Shown: positions 41,603 through 52,232, counted from the stretch's first letter. The stretch: DNA of 64,000 nt from Methylophilus sp. 5 (GCF_000515275.1 NZ_KI911560.1:186001-250000); one strand, 5' to 3'. Notes: a model not told the origin generated them from the letters alone. Program-made: numbers and translations.

Positions 41603-42901
41603 TTAATGCTTGCGCATCATGGCTTCAATCTCGGCCACCGTTTTCACCGCCGCTGCGGTCATCACGTCATGCCCATCGGCAGTCACCAGCACATCATCTT
41701 CAATACGGATACCGATATTCCAGAAATGTTCAGGCACATTGTCTGCCGGGCGGACATAACAGCCAGGTTCGACTGTCAGCACGTTGCCGGGTTGCAGCAT
41801 GACCCAATCACCGTTAGGCGTTTTATACTCACCAGCATCATGCACATCCAGCCCCAGCCAGTGGCCAGTGCGGTGCATGTAAAACTGGCGATAACTCCCT
41901 GTTTCGAGCACAGCCTCACGGCTGCCGTGACATAACCCATACTGAATAAAACCGTCTACCAGCACCTCTAATGCGGCCTCATGCGGCGCGTTCCAGTGAT
42001 GTTGCGGACTGACTTTTTCAATGGCAGCAGCCTGTGCCGCCAACACCAGTTCATACAAATCTTTTTGCGGGCCACTAAAGCGACCGCTCACCGGAAAAGT
42101 GCGCGTGATGTCAGAAGCATAACCATCGAGCTCGCAACCGGCATCAATCAACAACAAATCACCGACCTTCAACTCTGCATTATTGGCGTTGTAATGCAAG
42201 GTGCAGGCATTAGCACCCCCGGCCACAATGCTGGTATACGCCGGGGCCTGCGCGCCCTGACTATAAAACGCATGTAAAAATTCGGCCTCTATTTCGTACT
42301 CCCACTTGCCAGGCATGGCCACTTGCATGGCACGATTGTGTGCACTGGCAGCAATATTGGCCGAGCGGCGCATCACCTCAACCTCATAGGGGGATTTAAG
42401 CAGACGCATGCCATCCAGCGCTTGACGCACATCAACCAGTTTGCCCGGTGCCTGCACGCCTGTGCGTGCTTGCGCCTTCACTGCATTTAACCAGCCACTG
42501 ACTTTGGCGTCCCAACCGGCATCACTGCCGAGGCTAAAAAATAATTCTGGCTGATTGGCCATTAACCTGGGCAATTGCTCGTCTAATTGCGTGATGGAAT
42601 ACGCTTCATCAAACCCAAATTCGGTTTTGGCCGCCTCAGGCCCATAGCGAAAACCATCCCAGATTTCGCGATCAATATCTTTATCACGGCAAAACAGGAT
42701 GGTTTTGGGCGACGTCCCGGCAATCAGCACCAACACGGCTTCAGGTTCTTTAAACCCGGTCAGGTAATAAAAATAGCTGTCAAAACGATAAGGGTAATGA
42801 CTGTCGCGATTGCGCGTCACTTCGGGCGCGGTAGGAATCACCGCGATACCCGCTTGCATGCTGGCTATGAGTTGCTGGCGACGACGGGAAAATTCTTGCA
42901 T
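41603..42901 (-). CDS. pepP: Xaa-Pro aminopeptidase (aminopeptidase P)
   Basis: PepP removes N-terminal residues that precede proline, using two metal ions. From ATG 42901 (MQEFSRRRQQLIASM) it has 432 residues: the creatinase-type N-domain with APEVTRNRDSHYPYRFDSYFYYLTGF, then the pita-bread fold with LLIDAGCELDGYASDITRTFPVSG (two Asp), MHRTGHWLGLDVHD (His), LTVEPGCYV (Glu) and IGIRIEDDVLVT (Glu). A TTG/ATG up to 27 codons upstream is open but not conserved. It heads the pepP-ubiH-ubiI genes. Confidence 0.95.
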   Translation of the reverse strand: MQEFSRRRQQLIASMQAGIAVIPTAPEVTRNRDSHYPYRFDSYFYYLTGFKEPEAVLVLIAGTSPKTILFCRDKDIDREIWDGFRYGPEAAKTEFGFDEAYSITQLDEQLPRLMANQPELFFSLGSDAGWDAKVSGWLNAVKAQARTGVQAPGKLVDVRQALDGMRLLKSPYEVEVMRRSANIAASAHNRAMQVAMPGKWEYEIEAEFLHAFYSQGAQAPAYTSIVAGGANACTLHYNANNAELKVGDLLLIDAGCELDGYASDITRTFPVSGRFSGPQKDLYELVLAAQAAAIEKVSPQHHWNAPHEAALEVLVDGFIQYGLCHGSREAVLETGSYRQFYMHRTGHWLGLDVHDAGEYKTPNGDWVMLQPGNVLTVEPGCYVRPADNVPEHFWNIGIRIEDDVLVTADGHDVMTAAAVKTVAEIEAMMRKH

Positions 42902-42989
42902 GGGAACACTCAAAGCACATTCTGGATAGTTGGGAATTGTAGCGTATTTGGTCAGCAATTGCTGGAATGGTTCAACCGCCAAACCGCTG

Positions 42990-43763
42990 TCAGAAGCCCA
43001 TCATTTCATACAGCTCAGACTGCCTGACATTTTTTTCGGCATGTTGAATAGTGCCATCACTCTGCCACTGCTGTAGCTGGCGCGCCAGAATGGGCTGCAC
43101 CTGTGCGGCGCGCATGCCCGGCTTGATGGCAGGCAAATACAGCATTTTGAGCAATAAAGCATCTAGCCCCGTCAATAAAGACTCTGGCGTTTTGTCATTA
43201 AACACCGATGGGTACACTTTGTCTGAATCATTCGGCAAGCCCATGGCCTGCGTGATTTCCTCCACGATGCAAGACACCAGCGAGCGATGCTCCTGCGCAT
43301 GATCGACCGGAATCACCACCCAGGCACGCTTGATGGCCTGCTGTGCATCCAGGGTTACTCCAAACATACAGATGGCATCGGCAGGTGGTTTGAGTGTTAA
43401 GCGACCGCTGACCAGCGCGATGTCATTGCGCCAAAGTTGCAGATGTGAAAACACCACAATAAAATTCGCCTCTTCACGAGACCTGGCGAAAAGAATCGGA
43501 TGCCCGGTAATTTTGGATAAATGCTGCAAATGATATCTGGTCAGCTCTGTGTGTTGATCTGTCTGATCAGCATGGTGCTCCAGCCACACTTTAACCGGCT
43601 GCTGCCATTTGCGTACGGTTTGCTCGCCTGCGACATATTCACTATGCAGTGCCACCTCGACAAATGCCTGTTGCAAATACTCAGGTGATTGCCAGGCCTC
43701 TTCTGCCATGGCAGAACCGCATAACAACAACAAAACTGCGCACCACAACCCAACCTTAATCAT
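42990..43763 (-). CDS. Exported DUF2927-family protein
   Basis: The 257-residue protein has a signal peptide (about residues 1-20, AMA-EEAW) and the DUF2927 hallmark SCIVEEITQAMGLPNDSDKVYPSVFNDKTPESLL (about 165-198), which ends in the usual LTGLDALLLKMLY. Related domains look like metal-free or unusual peptidase relatives; the function is not known. It is upstream of pepP and overlaps the DUF3820 gene by 8 bases, so those two are coupled. Confidence 0.75.
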   Translation of the reverse strand: MIKVGLWCAVLLLLCGSAMAEEAWQSPEYLQQAFVEVALHSEYVAGEQTVRKWQQPVKVWLEHHADQTDQHTELTRYHLQHLSKITGHPILFARSREEANFIVVFSHLQLWRNDIALVSGRLTLKPPADAICMFGVTLDAQQAIKRAWVVIPVDHAQEHRSLVSCIVEEITQAMGLPNDSDKVYPSVFNDKTPESLLTGLDALLLKMLYLPAIKPGMRAAQVQPILARQLQQWQSDGTIQHAEKNVRQSELYEMMGF

Positions 43764-43986
43764 GCTGCTTCACAGCCTCTGCACGCAGTGGTGTCAACAA
43801 GGGGGACAAACCATTATGGTCAATTTCACGCATCAGGTGTAGCAAGCGGCCCAGCTCGCCCGGCGGAAACCCTTCGCGTGCAAACCAGTGCAGATAATTG
43901 CCAGGCAAGTCGGCGATCAGCCTGCCCTGATATTTACCATAGGGCATTTTGAGGGTAACCAATTGCATCAAATCTTCTTTTTTCAT
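43756..43986 (-). CDS. DUF3820 family protein
   Basis: A 76-residue protein with TLKMPYGKYQGRLIADLPGNYLHWFAREGFPPGELGRLLHLMREIDHNGLS, the whole of a DUF3820 domain. Members have been called putative quorum-sensing-regulated virulence factors, without firm function; the MPYGKYxG motif resembles a small exonuclease-associated fold. The gene runs into the DUF2927 gene. Confidence 0.85.
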   Translation of the reverse strand: MKKEDLMQLVTLKMPYGKYQGRLIADLPGNYLHWFAREGFPPGELGRLLHLMREIDHNGLSPLLTPLRAEAVKQHD

Positions 43987-44159
43987 GGCGATGATGATTG
44001 TGAACGAAGCATTATTTTAAGCAAAATCCGCTGTTTTTAAGGTTTATTTCGCGCCAGCCCTTAAAAAATGTCGCCGCCTGCCGTTATTCCCCTTGAGTAT
44101 GCTTAGAAAACTCAACAACAAGAAGATGCGTTGTATTGAACTCAACATCGCGAAAGACC

Positions 44160-45191
44160 ATGATGCAATACGAAATCACTAAAGAAAAAAGTGCAGAATA
44201 TCTGCGACAAGCCATCCACCACATGTCGATGCAGGATGCGGCTTTTCACCCGGTCAGCTATGCCGTCTGGTATGAATACTCATCGGGCGAACATGCGCGC
44301 CTGATTGATGAAGTGAATGATTTGATTGAGAAAGAAAAAAAACTCAACGAAAAAAGCACGGCACACCTGTTTAACAAACACATTGCCAGCACAGATGTCG
44401 ATAGCGCCAAAGTATTGGTTGAGCGCTTTAGCCAGGTAGTGACAAACATCACCTCGTCCACCGAAAAAGCCGGGCAGCAAACTTCGCAGTTTAGAAAATC
44501 ACTCGATGCCTGGTCAGACGAAATTCAACAGCTAGAGCCGCAACTAGGCGCCCAATTAGGGGCGTTGTTAGCTGACACACAGCACATGCAAACCTCTATG
44601 CATGGCTTGCAGCATCAGCTGGAGTCAAGCCTGGAAGAAATTGCTGACCTCAAAAGCGAGATCATGAAAGCCAAGCAGGAGGCCATTTCAGACGGCCTGA
44701 CCGGGCTTATGAACCGCAAAGGCTTCGATACGGCCTTGCACCAATGCCTGGATACACAAGCGAGTGAAGAAACTTGCCTGATGATTGCCGACATCGACTT
44801 TTTCAAAAAAGTGAATGACAGCTATGGCCATTTATTTGGTGACAAAGTGATTCAGGCCGTGGCCAGGATTTTAAAAACCGTGTCGGGCAACCTGTACACC
44901 GCAGCCCGTTATGGCGGTGAGGAGTTCGTGTTATTACTGCCGCATACCAGCGTAGAACTTGCCAAAGAAATTGCAGAAAATATTCGACGTCAGGTGGCTG
45001 CCATCACGATTAAAAATAATGTCACGCAGCGGCTGATTTCTAACATTACCATTTCAATGGGCGTCACCGCGTATCACCCTGGCGAGTCGGCTGACAGTTT
45101 TATCACGCGGGCTGACCAGGCGCTATATACTTCAAAAGCACAAGGCCGTAATCAGGTCACTATGGTGAGTGAAGAGCTGGTCGCTGCCTGA
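44160..45191 (+). CDS. Diguanylate cyclase (GGDEF)
   Basis: The C-terminal 170 residues are a GGDEF domain that makes cyclic di-GMP from two GTP: SDGLTGLMNRKGFD, MIADIDFFKKVNDSYGHLFGDKVI, and the active motif RYGGEEF (GGEEF, about residues 252-256), all intact. No RxxD inhibitory site is seen in the usual place before it. The N-terminal 170 residues are helical, with a Gln/Glu-rich probable coiled coil just before the domain and no membrane helix, so it is cytosolic. I chose ATG 44160 (GAAAGA before it); a TTG at 44136 is possible. c-di-GMP output fits with the pili and exopolysaccharide signals elsewhere in the window. Confidence 0.93.
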   Translation: MMQYEITKEKSAEYLRQAIHHMSMQDAAFHPVSYAVWYEYSSGEHARLIDEVNDLIEKEKKLNEKSTAHLFNKHIASTDVDSAKVLVERFSQVVTNITSSTEKAGQQTSQFRKSLDAWSDEIQQLEPQLGAQLGALLADTQHMQTSMHGLQHQLESSLEEIADLKSEIMKAKQEAISDGLTGLMNRKGFDTALHQCLDTQASEETCLMIADIDFFKKVNDSYGHLFGDKVIQAVARILKTVSGNLYTAARYGGEEFVLLLPHTSVELAKEIAENIRRQVAAITIKNNVTQRLISNITISMGVTAYHPGESADSFITRADQALYTSKAQGRNQVTMVSEELVAA

Positions 45192-45199
45192 CGGCCTAT

Positions 45200-45222
45200 G
45201 TGCGCCATGCTAGATGGCGCAC
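45200..45222. terminator. Hairpin between convergent genes
   Basis: A perfect 9-bp stem (gtgcgccat / atggcgcac) with a 5-base loop lies in the 37-base gap between the GGDEF gene and psiE. There is no T run, so it is a weak or factor-aided terminator. Confidence 0.5.
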
Positions 45223-45228
45223 GCCACG

Positions 45229-45657
45229 TTATAACAAGTCCCTTTTTTGCTCAGGAATGTCTTCGTATGGATAGCGGGAATGCCCAAAGCGCATCACCAA
45301 TACAGAAATAGCCAGTATTAAAATAGCCGCGGACACAGCAAGCATATGTGTCTCGGTCATTTCTTTCATATCCAGCAATAAATAACGCGCCAGCGCGACC
45401 ATGGCAATATAAATCGGATAGCGCATGGGCAGTTTGCCGGTGCCAAAATAGCTGTTGATCATGGAAAAGACTTCCAGATACAAAAACAGCTGCAACAAAT
45501 CGCCCAGGCCAACCATGCCGGCCTCCCACATGCGCGCCAGCTCATGTGACAGCGAAAAGAACGTCGCAATGGTCACCAGGCCTAACCCCAAGCGTTCTAT
45601 CCACATTAATGCCTGATGCGCTATTTTATCGGTGCGATGCTCATATGGTGGCTTCAT
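45229..45657 (-). CDS. psiE: PsiE-family membrane protein
   Basis: The 142-residue protein has four hydrophobic helices (about 22-40, 50-68, 80-96, 105-122) and the family pattern LLQLFLYLEVFSMINSYFGTGKLPMRYPIYIAMVALARYLLLDMKEM. PsiE was named as phosphate-starvation inducible in E. coli; its molecular role is not known. Its gene lies 12 bases downstream of murU on the same strand and may be co-transcribed with amgK-murU. Confidence 0.85.
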   Translation of the reverse strand: MKPPYEHRTDKIAHQALMWIERLGLGLVTIATFFSLSHELARMWEAGMVGLGDLLQLFLYLEVFSMINSYFGTGKLPMRYPIYIAMVALARYLLLDMKEMTETHMLAVSAAILILAISVLVMRFGHSRYPYEDIPEQKRDLL

Positions 45658-45669
45658 GATTCCCCCTGA

Positions 45670-46341
<672 letters not shown>

Positions 46342-47313
46342 TTACGCGGCCTTTTCCAGAGTCAGCAGTAATCTGAGGAAAGGCCGCAACTCGACATAAC
46401 GCTCACAAGCGGCCTGCAAATATTGCATGACCAGCGGCATATCTTTGAGATAGCCTTCTTTGCCATCGCGATGATACAAGCGGGCAAAAATACCCAGCAC
46501 CTTGATATGGCGTTGTACGCCCATCCATTCAAAGTCTTTATAAAACTCGCCAAAGTCAGCCGTGACAGGCAACCCGGCTTTTTTAGCCGATTGCCAGTAA
46601 CGCACGACCCAGTCCATTAAGTCCTCTTCATCCCAGCGAATATAAGCATCTTTAAACAAGGACACCAGATCGTATGTGATAGCGCCAATCACCGCATCCT
46701 GAAAGTCCAGCACGCCGGGATTATTATCAGCGGTGACCATCAAATTGCGTGAGTGATAGTCTCTATGCACCGTCACTTGTGGCTGCTGCAAAATATTATT
46801 GATTAGCAAGGCAAAAGTGTTATCGATCACAGCCTGCTGCTCAGCTGACAATGTTTTACCTAAATGCTTGCTCACATACCACTCAGGAAATAATTGCAGC
46901 TCCCGCATCAGCAAGGCGGTATCGTACGGCGGCAATGCGGCTGGCTGTGTCGCCAATTGCATTTTAATGAGGGCCTGACAGGCATCGCCATACAAGGCCT
47001 TGGCATTGTCACGATTGAGTTGTGACAAATAAGTATCATTCCCCAGGTCACGCAGCAGCAGAAAGCCTTGCTCTACATCCTGCGCCACGATGGCTGGCAC
47101 ATTGAGCCCAGCCGCCAGCAATTGCTCGGCCACGCGCACAAACGGGCGACAGTCTTCCTGTGGCGGTGGTGCATCCATGGCGATTAAGGTCTGTGTTGGC
47201 AAGTGCACACGAAAATAACGCCTGAAGCTAGCATCTGCCGAGGCTGTGGTGAGTGTAAACGGCCGATCAAGCACCTGCTGCAGCCAAAGGTGTAGTTGTT
47301 GTGTTCTATCCAC
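46342..47313 (-). CDS. amgK: N-acetylmuramate/N-acetylglucosamine kinase
   Basis: AmgK phosphorylates MurNAc and GlcNAc at the anomeric carbon, feeding MurU. It is an aminoglycoside-phosphotransferase-fold protein: ASADASFRRYFRV, MDAPPPQEDCRPF, FLLLRDLG, the catalytic loop VTVHRDYHSRNLMV, VLDFQDAVIGAITYDLVSLFKDAY. I chose GTG 47313, preceded by GGGAAC, because WLQQVLDRPF then starts near the N-terminus as in homologues; ATG 47376 would add 21 residues and reach into the divergent lptD control region. Confidence 0.9.
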   Translation of the reverse strand: MDRTQQLHLWLQQVLDRPFTLTTASADASFRRYFRVHLPTQTLIAMDAPPPQEDCRPFVRVAEQLLAAGLNVPAIVAQDVEQGFLLLRDLGNDTYLSQLNRDNAKALYGDACQALIKMQLATQPAALPPYDTALLMRELQLFPEWYVSKHLGKTLSAEQQAVIDNTFALLINNILQQPQVTVHRDYHSRNLMVTADNNPGVLDFQDAVIGAITYDLVSLFKDAYIRWDEEDLMDWVVRYWQSAKKAGLPVTADFGEFYKDFEWMGVQRHIKVLGIFARLYHRDGKEGYLKDMPLVMQYLQAACERYVELRPFLRLLLTLEKAA

Positions 47314-47511
47314 AAATGTTCCCAAATAATGAATCAGCCCATACTGGCGGGCATTACTGTTAAAATGCGCTGTCATTTTAAGTGAAAAATGACTTTTTAA
47401 GCGTTTTCATGAATAATATAGCCCAATTGAAATGGGACATCTGGCCGTAGGGTCCGGGATGCGTGCATACAACCATCGGCCACTCGCAGGCCTTACCGAA
47501 ACGATCACTCT

Positions 47512-49896
47512 TTGAATAATTTGCAAGCTCACTCATCCACCTTTCAGGACCGCGGCATCCGGCTGATTTTGGCGCTCATCGCCATCAGCACGCTATCGCC
47601 TGCACCTGCACGCGCGGATGAGCAGACTGCGTCAGAAACCATTGTCGTCGCAGAAAACACGACCTTACCCGGTGCCATTGAAATTGAAGGCGATACGCTG
47701 CAACTGCGCATGGACAGGCAGATGCGCGCTATAGGCAACGCCGTGATTCGCAAAGAAGGCCAACAAGTCACCGGCGATGATATTCGCTATGACATCCAGA
47801 ATGATGAGCTGCAAGTAGATGGCAATGCGGTAATCACCGCCGGGCAAACGACAATTACAGGCCCGATGCTGCGCATGCGCATGAGCGAAAACATTGGTGA
47901 AATGCGCGATGTCACCATTGAGTTTAAAAGCAGTCCGCCGCCGCCCAGCAATCAGGATAGCAGTGCCTTACTCAGTGATGAAGCCATCTTGCTGAGTGAC
48001 CCCAAAAGGTACCTGGAAGATAACCAGTCTTATAGCACGCAAGGCAATAGTACTTCGTTTGAAAATATCCGCGCGACAGCCAAGCAAGTACTGTTTGAAG
48101 GCCAAAACATCAAACGCCTGAAAAACGCCAGTTACACTTCATGTGCTGCCGATGTTGACGACTGGTATATCAAAACCAACAATCTGGAACTCAATGATTA
48201 CACGCGCACGGGCGAAGCGACTAATGCCTTTGTTGAGTTTAAAGGCGTGCCGATTCTTTACACGCCGTGGATGAGCTTTTCTTATAATAACCAGCGAAAA
48301 AGTGGCCTGCTGGCTCCGTTATGGGGGACGACCTCCAGAAGCGGCTTTGAGTTGCTCACACCGTACTATATTAATATCCGGCCAGATATGGACGCCACGA
48401 TTGCCACCCGTTTCTTGAGCAAGCGCGGTACGCAACTGCAAGGCGAGTTCCGTTACCTGGGTGAGGATTACTCAGGCATTAACAACTTTGAATATCTGGA
48501 TAAAGACAGTCTGACCAATGAAACCCGGTTTTATGCCAAATTATCGCACCTGCAGCGTTTTAGTGATCACTGGTCCGGTGGCTACAACCTGGAAAAAGTG
48601 TCAGATGATAAGTACTTCTCGGAAATGGCGACCAGGATTCAGGTCACCTCACGCGTCAACTTGCAACAAACGGCTTTTGTTGACTATCAAGATGATAACT
48701 GGACATTCAATGGCTCCGTGCAACGTTATCAAAACCTGGATAACAAATCGTTTGTATACCAGCGCCTGCCTCAACTGACTGTCAATTACGACAATAGCTG
48801 GAATGGCATAACAACGCAAACCGCGGCGCAATATGTCTATTTTGACAGCATGCAAGAAATGGGCACGGTGCCTACAGGCTCCAGGTTAAACTTTTACCCA
48901 TCATTGTCCTACCCGATGAAAAGCTCATATGGTTTTGTGACGCCTAAATTTGGGGTAAACACCACGCAATACAGCTTGGCTAATAATGTACCTGCCGGTT
49001 ATTCAGAAGAGTATAACCAGTTGAGTCGCACACTACCTATTTTCAGCCTGGACTCTGGCCTTTACTTTGATCGTGAGTCTAGCTTGTTTGGTACAAACTA
49101 TACGCACACGCTAGAGCCAAGAGCGTATTACGTTTACATTCCGTATCGGGATCAAAGTAAGATCCCGATTTTTGACACTGCGCTCGCGACCTTGAATCAG
49201 GACTCAATTTTCACCGAAAACCAGTTTATTGGCGGTGACCGGGTAAATAATGCTAACCAGACAACGCTGGCAATCACCAGCCGCCTGATTGATGCTGAAA
49301 CCGGCATTGAACGACTCAGCGCAACATTAGGGCAACGCTTTTATTTCGAAGATCAGAAGGTTTCACTACCCGACACCTCGGCCAGCACACGAAAATCATC
49401 TGACATTCTGGCTGGCTTTACGGCACGTCTCTCCAGCCGTCTGAATCTGGATACGTTCTGGCAATATGACCCTGACCGAGGCAATATGGAGCGCAATAAC
49501 TACTTGCTGCGCTATAACCCCGAACCAGGCAAGTCATTTAGCTTTGGTTATCGTTATACCGCCAACACGCTTGAGCAAATCGACACCTCTGCCCAATGGC
49601 CGCTGGGTGCAGGTTGGTATGGCATCAGCCGGCTAAACTACTCCATCCGCGATGGCAACATCGTACAATTCCTGGGTGGCCTGGAGTACGATGCCGGTTG
49701 CTGGCAAGCGCGTGCCGTCATGCAGCGCGTACAAACAGCAACCGCCGACGCGAACTATGCCATGTTTTTCCAACTCGAACTCGGTGGCTTGACGTCTATT
49801 GGCGCCAATCCTTTAAATGTGATCAAGCGCAATATTCCAAGTTATATGCGCACTTACGACATCCCGGCAATTTACAGAGACCAGAACTCGCAATGA
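47512..49896 (+). CDS. lptD: LPS-assembly outer membrane protein LptD
   Basis: LptD with LptE forms the translocon that inserts LPS into the outer leaflet. The 794-residue protein has a signal peptide (cut near PARA-DEQ, about residue 36), an OstA/LptA-like beta-jellyroll (about 55-150: EGDTLQLRMDRQ, DIRYDIQNDELQVDG), then the beta-barrel with VPILYTPWMSFSYNNQRKSGLLAPLWG. Only two Cys are present, Cys211 (YTSC) and Cys730 (AGCW), against four in E. coli. The start is TTG 47512, without a good ribosome site. It overlaps surA by 4 bases. Confidence 0.95.
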   Translation: MNNLQAHSSTFQDRGIRLILALIAISTLSPAPARADEQTASETIVVAENTTLPGAIEIEGDTLQLRMDRQMRAIGNAVIRKEGQQVTGDDIRYDIQNDELQVDGNAVITAGQTTITGPMLRMRMSENIGEMRDVTIEFKSSPPPPSNQDSSALLSDEAILLSDPKRYLEDNQSYSTQGNSTSFENIRATAKQVLFEGQNIKRLKNASYTSCAADVDDWYIKTNNLELNDYTRTGEATNAFVEFKGVPILYTPWMSFSYNNQRKSGLLAPLWGTTSRSGFELLTPYYINIRPDMDATIATRFLSKRGTQLQGEFRYLGEDYSGINNFEYLDKDSLTNETRFYAKLSHLQRFSDHWSGGYNLEKVSDDKYFSEMATRIQVTSRVNLQQTAFVDYQDDNWTFNGSVQRYQNLDNKSFVYQRLPQLTVNYDNSWNGITTQTAAQYVYFDSMQEMGTVPTGSRLNFYPSLSYPMKSSYGFVTPKFGVNTTQYSLANNVPAGYSEEYNQLSRTLPIFSLDSGLYFDRESSLFGTNYTHTLEPRAYYVYIPYRDQSKIPIFDTALATLNQDSIFTENQFIGGDRVNNANQTTLAITSRLIDAETGIERLSATLGQRFYFEDQKVSLPDTSASTRKSSDILAGFTARLSSRLNLDTFWQYDPDRGNMERNNYLLRYNPEPGKSFSFGYRYTANTLEQIDTSAQWPLGAGWYGISRLNYSIRDGNIVQFLGGLEYDAGCWQARAVMQRVQTATADANYAMFFQLELGGLTSIGANPLNVIKRNIPSYMRTYDIPAIYRDQNSQ

Positions 49897-51212
49897 TGAA
49901 ACGTTTACCCAACCTACTCTTATCCATGGTTGTTTTTGCGCTAGGCGCAGCGCAATCCACCGCATTACTAGCTGCTGATAAACGACCCATAGAAAAAATG
50001 GATCGTATTATTGCAGTGGTCGACCAATCTGTGATTACAGAACGCGAGATGCTTAACCGGATGGAGTCTGTTAAAGCACAAATGATTAAAAAAGGCGTAG
50101 AAGTTCCGCCGGATGACGTGCTGCAAAAGCAGATTTTAGAGCGGCTCATTGTTGACAGTTTGCAACTGCAACTGGCGGCACAAACTGGCATTAAAGTCGA
50201 AGATGCGCAACTGGACAAAACCATAGAGCGGATTGCTGAACAAAACAACCTGACCTTGCCTGCCTTTAAAAAAGCGCTAGAAGAGGACGGGACACAGTTT
50301 TACAAATTTCGTGAAGACATCCGCAATGACATTATTATGGCCCGCCTGCGCGAGCGTGATGTAGATAACAAGGTCAATATTTCTGAAGCAGAAATTGACA
50401 ACTATTTGACTACACAAGAAAAAGAAGGCGATCTGGATGAGTTTAATATCTCGCAAATCCTGATTCGCCTGCCGGAAGACAGCTCACCCGAAGACATTCA
50501 AAAAGCCAGAGCCCGCACCGAACAAATCACCAAAGCATTGTCTTCAGGCATGAGCTTTGAAAAGGCTTCAGCTAACTTTTCAGATGCGCCGAATGCGCTC
50601 GATGGCGGCAGTTTAGGTTGGCGCAATGGCCAGCAAATGCCGGCCCAGTTTCTCGAGCTGGTTAAACCATTACAAGCGGGCGGTGTTTCACGCCCTATCC
50701 GCAGCGGCACCGGTGTCCACATCCTCAAACTGAATGAAAGACGCGCGGGCGCAAGCACTTTAATTGTTGAGCAAACCCATGTACGCCACATTTTGTTAAA
50801 GCCAAATGAAGTGTTGTCCGACAAGGAGGCCAAACAAAAAATCGAAGGCATTAAAGAGCGTATCGACCATGGCACGCCTTTTCAGGACATGGCACGCCAA
50901 TACTCTGATGATGGTAGTGCCTCTAACGGTGGCGACCTGGGCTGGATCAGCCCGGGTGACACAGTGCCTGTGTTCGAAAAAACCATGGCCGAACTGGCCG
51001 TCAATGAAGTCAGTGCACCTATCCGCAGCCAGTTTGGTTGGCATGTGATTCAAGTGCTGGAGCGCCGCAAGCAGGATATGTCCAAAGAATCCAAGCGACT
51101 CAAAGCGCGTCAGGAAATCCGTGCGCGCAAAGCCGAAGAATCTTATAACGACTGGATACACGAACTGCGCGACAAAGCCTTTGTCGAGATGCGCCTTGAA
51201 GACAAGTTCTAA
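49893..51212 (+). CDS. surA: Periplasmic chaperone/peptidyl-prolyl isomerase SurA
   Basis: SurA escorts unfolded outer-membrane proteins, LptD included, to the BAM complex. From ATG 49893, which overlaps the lptD stop (ATGA), it has 439 residues: signal peptide to about 28, the SurA N-domain (MDRIIAVVDQSVITEREMLNRM), and two parvulin domains beginning near 182 (FNISQILIRLPED) and 292 (THVRHILLKPNEV), each with the DGGSLGW or NGGDLGW signature, then the C-terminal helix. An open frame further upstream overlaps lptD and is not real. Confidence 0.95.
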   Translation: MMKRLPNLLLSMVVFALGAAQSTALLAADKRPIEKMDRIIAVVDQSVITEREMLNRMESVKAQMIKKGVEVPPDDVLQKQILERLIVDSLQLQLAAQTGIKVEDAQLDKTIERIAEQNNLTLPAFKKALEEDGTQFYKFREDIRNDIIMARLRERDVDNKVNISEAEIDNYLTTQEKEGDLDEFNISQILIRLPEDSSPEDIQKARARTEQITKALSSGMSFEKASANFSDAPNALDGGSLGWRNGQQMPAQFLELVKPLQAGGVSRPIRSGTGVHILKLNERRAGASTLIVEQTHVRHILLKPNEVLSDKEAKQKIEGIKERIDHGTPFQDMARQYSDDGSASNGGDLGWISPGDTVPVFEKTMAELAVNEVSAPIRSQFGWHVIQVLERRKQDMSKESKRLKARQEIRARKAEESYNDWIHELRDKAFVEMRLEDKF

Positions 51213-51230
51213 ACAACGGTTGTTGCACAC

Positions 51231-52232
51231 ATGAACCGTTTGCCACGTATCGCCATCACTGCTGGCGAACCTGCCGGTATCGGGCTGGACATTTGCGTCA
51301 AACTCGCACATACAGCCATGCCAGCGGCACTGGTGGTGCTGGCCGACCCAAAGGCCTTGCAGGCAAGAGCCACGCAACTGGGTATGCCATTAACATTGCA
51401 CACCTATATCGCCGACACGCTGCCACAGCACGCAGGTGACGGCAGCCTTTGTGTGCTGCCAGTGGCGACTACCGCAGCCGTTATCGCCGGTGAACTCAAT
51501 CCAGATAACAGTGCAGCAGTGCTGGCCATGCTGGACCGCGCACTGGCAGGCTGCCAATCCGGTGAGTTTGATGCCATGGTCACCGCCCCTGTACACAAAG
51601 GGGTGATTAATGATGCGGGCATCGCATTTACAGGGCATACCGAATACCTGGCAGAAAAAACGAATACCGAACAAGTCGTCATGATGCTGGTTGGCGGTGG
51701 TATGCGCGTTGCGCTGGCCACCACCCATTTACCGCTCACCCAGGTCAGCTCAGCCATCACAGCCAGCTCGCTCACAACGACGATCCGCATTCTGCATCAT
51801 GATCTGGTACACAAGTTTGGCATTGCGCAACCACGCATCTATGTCGCTGGGCTGAATCCGCATGCCGGTGAAAACGGCTATCTGGGCATGGAAGAAATCG
51901 ACACTATCAACCCGGTGCTAGAGCGCTTGCGCGCAGAAGGCATGCAGTTGATTGGCGCCTTGCCTGCCGACACTATGTTTTCGCAAAAAAACTTGACGCA
52001 GGCCGATGCTTTTCTTGCCATGTATCACGATCAGGGGCTGACGGTACTCAAGCACGCCAGCTTTGGCGAAGGGGTCAATGTCACACTGGGGTTACCCATT
52101 ATCCGCACCTCTGTTGACCATGGCACCGCACTTGATATTGCGGGCAGCGGTAAAGCTGACCTCGGCAGCATGCTGAGTGCCATCCAACTGGCCATCACCC
52201 TGTCCCAAACACGTCATAGCACACACACATGA
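51231..52232 (+). CDS. pdxA: 4-hydroxythreonine-4-phosphate dehydrogenase
   Basis: PdxA oxidises 4-phosphohydroxy-L-threonine in pyridoxal 5'-phosphate synthesis. The 333-residue protein has RIAITAGEPAGIGLDI, VTAPVHKGVINDAG, FTGHTEYLAEKT with a metal His (about 136), VAGLNPHAGENGYLG and a C-terminal MYHDQGLTVLKHASFGEGVNVTLGLP. It lies 18 bases after surA and overlaps rsmA by 4 bases, the order known from many proteobacteria. Confidence 0.96.
   Translation: MNRLPRIAITAGEPAGIGLDICVKLAHTAMPAALVVLADPKALQARATQLGMPLTLHTYIADTLPQHAGDGSLCVLPVATTAAVIAGELNPDNSAAVLAMLDRALAGCQSGEFDAMVTAPVHKGVINDAGIAFTGHTEYLAEKTNTEQVVMMLVGGGMRVALATTHLPLTQVSSAITASSLTTTIRILHHDLVHKFGIAQPRIYVAGLNPHAGENGYLGMEEIDTINPVLERLRAEGMQLIGALPADTMFSQKNLTQADAFLAMYHDQGLTVLKHASFGEGVNVTLGLPIIRTSVDHGTALDIAGSGKADLGSMLSAIQLAITLSQTRHSTHT

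Noticed and set aside
49596..49892. Long upstream extension of the surA frame
   Set aside because: It overlaps the lptD coding sequence and has no signal peptide; the ATG at 49893 gives a proper signal peptide and the usual ATGA overlap.
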